Position numbers and translations under genes: made by a program. 9,046 nt of DNA from CAIVAT01 sp964628215 (GTDB lineage Bacteria; Bacteroidota; Bacteroidia; Bacteroidales; FEN-979), in contig CAZVNF010000155.1 of assembly GCA_964628215.1 (NCBI GenBank), forward strand, positions 1 to 9,046, written 5' to 3'. The notes beneath the pieces were generated by a model. That model was not told the DNA's origin and did not search any database. It saw only the letters and a list, made by a program, of their open reading frames with translations. Shown here in pieces: positions 7,812-9,046 of the stretch; within the stretch, counting starts at the first letter, position 1, and every line of letters starts with the position of its first letter.

Positions 7812-7819
7812 CAAAGTTA
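7812..7819 (-). promoter_or_regulatory. -7 box for the glycosyltransferase/sigma unit
   Basis: On the minus strand TAACTTTG matches the Bacteroidota -7 consensus TAnnTTTG exactly. A T-run at 7836-7840 lies 16 bp upstream where a -33 TTTG would be expected, so that half is weak. A start about 7 bp downstream would leave a leader of roughly 20 nt before the ATG at 7786. The box overlaps a copy of the octamer found in the array near hutU. Confidence 0.45.
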
Positions 7820-7886
7820 TAAATTCTCCTTTTATAAAAACCGGGATTGTGAATAAAATGAACGTGTGGTTGAAAAGAAGAACCCT

Positions 7887-7894
7887 TACCTTTG
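7887..7894 (+). promoter_or_regulatory. -7 box for tgt
   Basis: TACCTTTG matches the Bacteroidota -7 consensus TAnnTTTG exactly and lies 25 bp before the tgt start. TTG at 7870-7872 may be the -33 element, but the 14-bp gap is shorter than usual, so the assignment rests on the -7 box. The implied leader is under 20 nt. The spacer 7787-7919 otherwise shows no RNA gene or regulator site that I can name. Confidence 0.4.
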
Positions 7895-7919
7895 TGGCAA
7901 TTTTCACAAAACCTGCCAA

Positions 7920-9046
7920 TTGAAATTCGAACTTTCACATCATGATGCCGCCACCTCTGCCCGTGCCGGTTTGCTTACAACGGATCACGGTACCATAGAA
8001 TCTCCATTTTTCATGCCGGTTGGCACTGCCGGAACAATTAAAGCATTACATATCAAAGATTTGCGCGAAGAGATCAAGGCACAAATCATGCTTTCAAACA
8101 CGTATCATCTGTATCTCAGGCCGGGTGCAGATATTGTGGCTGCCGCCGGGGGCCTTCATAAATTCAACGGTTGGAGTAAACCCATCCTTACCGACAGCGG
8201 GGGATACCAGATATATTCCCTGGGCGACATACGCAAATTCACTGATGACGGGGTCATTTTTCAATCTCATATCGATGGTTCGAAGCATGTTTTCACCCCG
8301 GAAAAGGCAGTGGACGTACAACGTCAGCTTGGCGCCGATATCATCATGGCGTTTGACGAGTGCACCCCGTATCCCTGTGATGAAGCCTATGCCCGAAAGT
8401 CAATGAAACGTACACATTTCTGGCTATCGCGCTGCATGACACATTTCGCCAACACAGAATGTCCTCACGGTTATACCCAAAGCCTCTTCCCCATTGTACA
8501 GGGCAGTGTAATCCCGGAACTTCGGGTTGAGTCGGCCAGGTTCATTGCTGACCAGGGAGCTGACGGAAACGCCATTGGCGGCTTGTCGGTAGGTGAACCT
8601 GCTGAAATGATGTATGAAATGACCGCACTGGTGTGCGATATCCTGCCAAAAGATAAGCCACGGTACCTGATGGGTGTAGGAACCCCGGCAAATATTCTCG
8701 AAAGCATCGCCCTTGGCATCGACATGTTCGACTGTGTGATGCCAACCCGCAATGGGCGCAACGGAATGCTCTTTACCCGGAACGGGATCATCAATATAAA
8801 AAATGAAAAATGGAAAAGTGATTTTTCACCACTCGAAGCCGGTGGTGAAGTATTCGCCGACATACAATATAACAAAGCATTTCTGCGGCACTTATTTATG
8901 TCAAAGGAGATACTGGGGGCCATGATCGCCACCATGCACAACCTCGGTTTTTATATCTGGATGATGAAAGAAGCCAGAAAACAAATCCTGCTTGGCACAT
9001 TTGCACCGTGGAAAGAACAGATGGTGAAAACGCTGATGCAAAGGCT
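7920..9046 (+). CDS. tgt: Queuine/preQ1 tRNA-guanine ribosyltransferase, 3' end missing
   Basis: Tgt exchanges guanine 34 in the anticodon of tRNAs for Tyr, His, Asn and Asp with preQ1, the insertion step of queuosine synthesis. The frame is open from a TTG at 7920 to the window edge (375 codons plus two bases); only a few C-terminal residues should be missing. The TTG gives the family's usual start (M)KFEL; the next ATG (8013) would remove conserved sequence, and an upstream in-frame GTG (7866) lies before the -7 box. Landmarks: Asp92 in TDSGGYQ (general acid/base), Asp146 and Cys148 in AFDECTPYP, GGLSVGE at 220-226 (Val224 with Cys148 is the bacterial preQ1-type pair), and the nucleophile Asp271 in GIDMFDCVMPTR. 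The zinc-site cysteines found in well-studied bacterial Tgt are absent (Gly309, Val311, Asp314), while His340 remains. Confidence 0.96.
   Translation, partial: MKFELSHHDAATSARAGLLTTDHGTIESPFFMPVGTAGTIKALHIKDLREEIKAQIMLSNTYHLYLRPGADIVAAAGGLHKFNGWSKPILTDSGGYQIYSLGDIRKFTDDGVIFQSHIDGSKHVFTPEKAVDVQRQLGADIIMAFDECTPYPCDEAYARKSMKRTHFWLSRCMTHFANTECPHGYTQSLFPIVQGSVIPELRVESARFIADQGADGNAIGGLSVGEPAEMMYEMTALVCDILPKDKPRYLMGVGTPANILESIALGIDMFDCVMPTRNGRNGMLFTRNGIINIKNEKWKSDFSPLEAGGEVFADIQYNKAFLRHLFMSKEILGAMIATMHNLGFYIWMMKEARKQILLGTFAPWKEQMVKTLMQR

Noticed and set aside
8020..8406. 128-codon plus-strand open frame near the right edge
   Set aside because: It is an out-of-frame shadow of tgt; the real frame starts at 7920 and stays open to the window end.
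8471..8941. 156-codon open frame on the minus strand
   Set aside because: It is antisense to tgt, whose catalytic motifs run through the same bases.

Overview
The window is ordinary chromosomal DNA from a member of the Bacteroidota, probably an environmental Bacteroidales-like lineage. Four things point there: TAnnTTTG-type -7 promoter boxes, no clear Shine-Dalgarno sequences at the starts examined, lipoprotein signal peptides of Bacteroidota style, and a queuine tRNA-ribosyltransferase and urocanase of the types I associate with that phylum. Species or genus cannot be named from the sequence alone.

Layout from left to right. (1) A minus-strand gene for a family S9A prolyl oligopeptidase with a lipoprotein-type signal peptide. 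(2) A short AT-rich divergent spacer, then two plus-strand genes 17 bp apart: an acidic protein made of about seven 25-residue YD-like repeats, and a two-domain secreted lipoprotein. Neither has a function I recognise. (3) Convergent to these, with a 9-bp gap, a long-form urocanate hydratase (hutU) on the minus strand. No other histidine-degradation gene is present in the window. (4) Between hutU and the next gene lies a tandem array of an 8-bp unit. (5) Further right on the minus strand is a two-gene unit, a membrane-anchored family 2 glycosyltransferase followed by an ECF-type sigma factor whose start overlaps the glycosyltransferase stop by 10 bp. (6) A 133-bp divergent spacer with a -7 box facing each way, then the plus-strand tgt gene for queuosine tRNA modification, which runs off the right edge of the window.

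The minus-strand genes glycosyltransferase, sigma factor and hutU point the same way and could be read from one promoter at about 7812-7819. hutU is separated from the sigma gene by 109 bp that contain the octamer array, so it may have its own signals there. The genes do not form one obvious pathway: peptide degradation, histidine degradation, glycan or lipid glycosylation with regulation, and tRNA modification are side by side.

I found no mobile element, CRISPR array, RNA gene or phage gene, and no new defence or biosynthetic system. The points most worth checking are the octamer array upstream of hutU and its echo at the glycosyltransferase promoter, the loss of the zinc-binding cysteines in Tgt, the non-canonical urocanase signature, the glycosyltransferase/sigma factor pair without an anti-sigma gene, and the uncharacterised repeat protein/lipoprotein pair.
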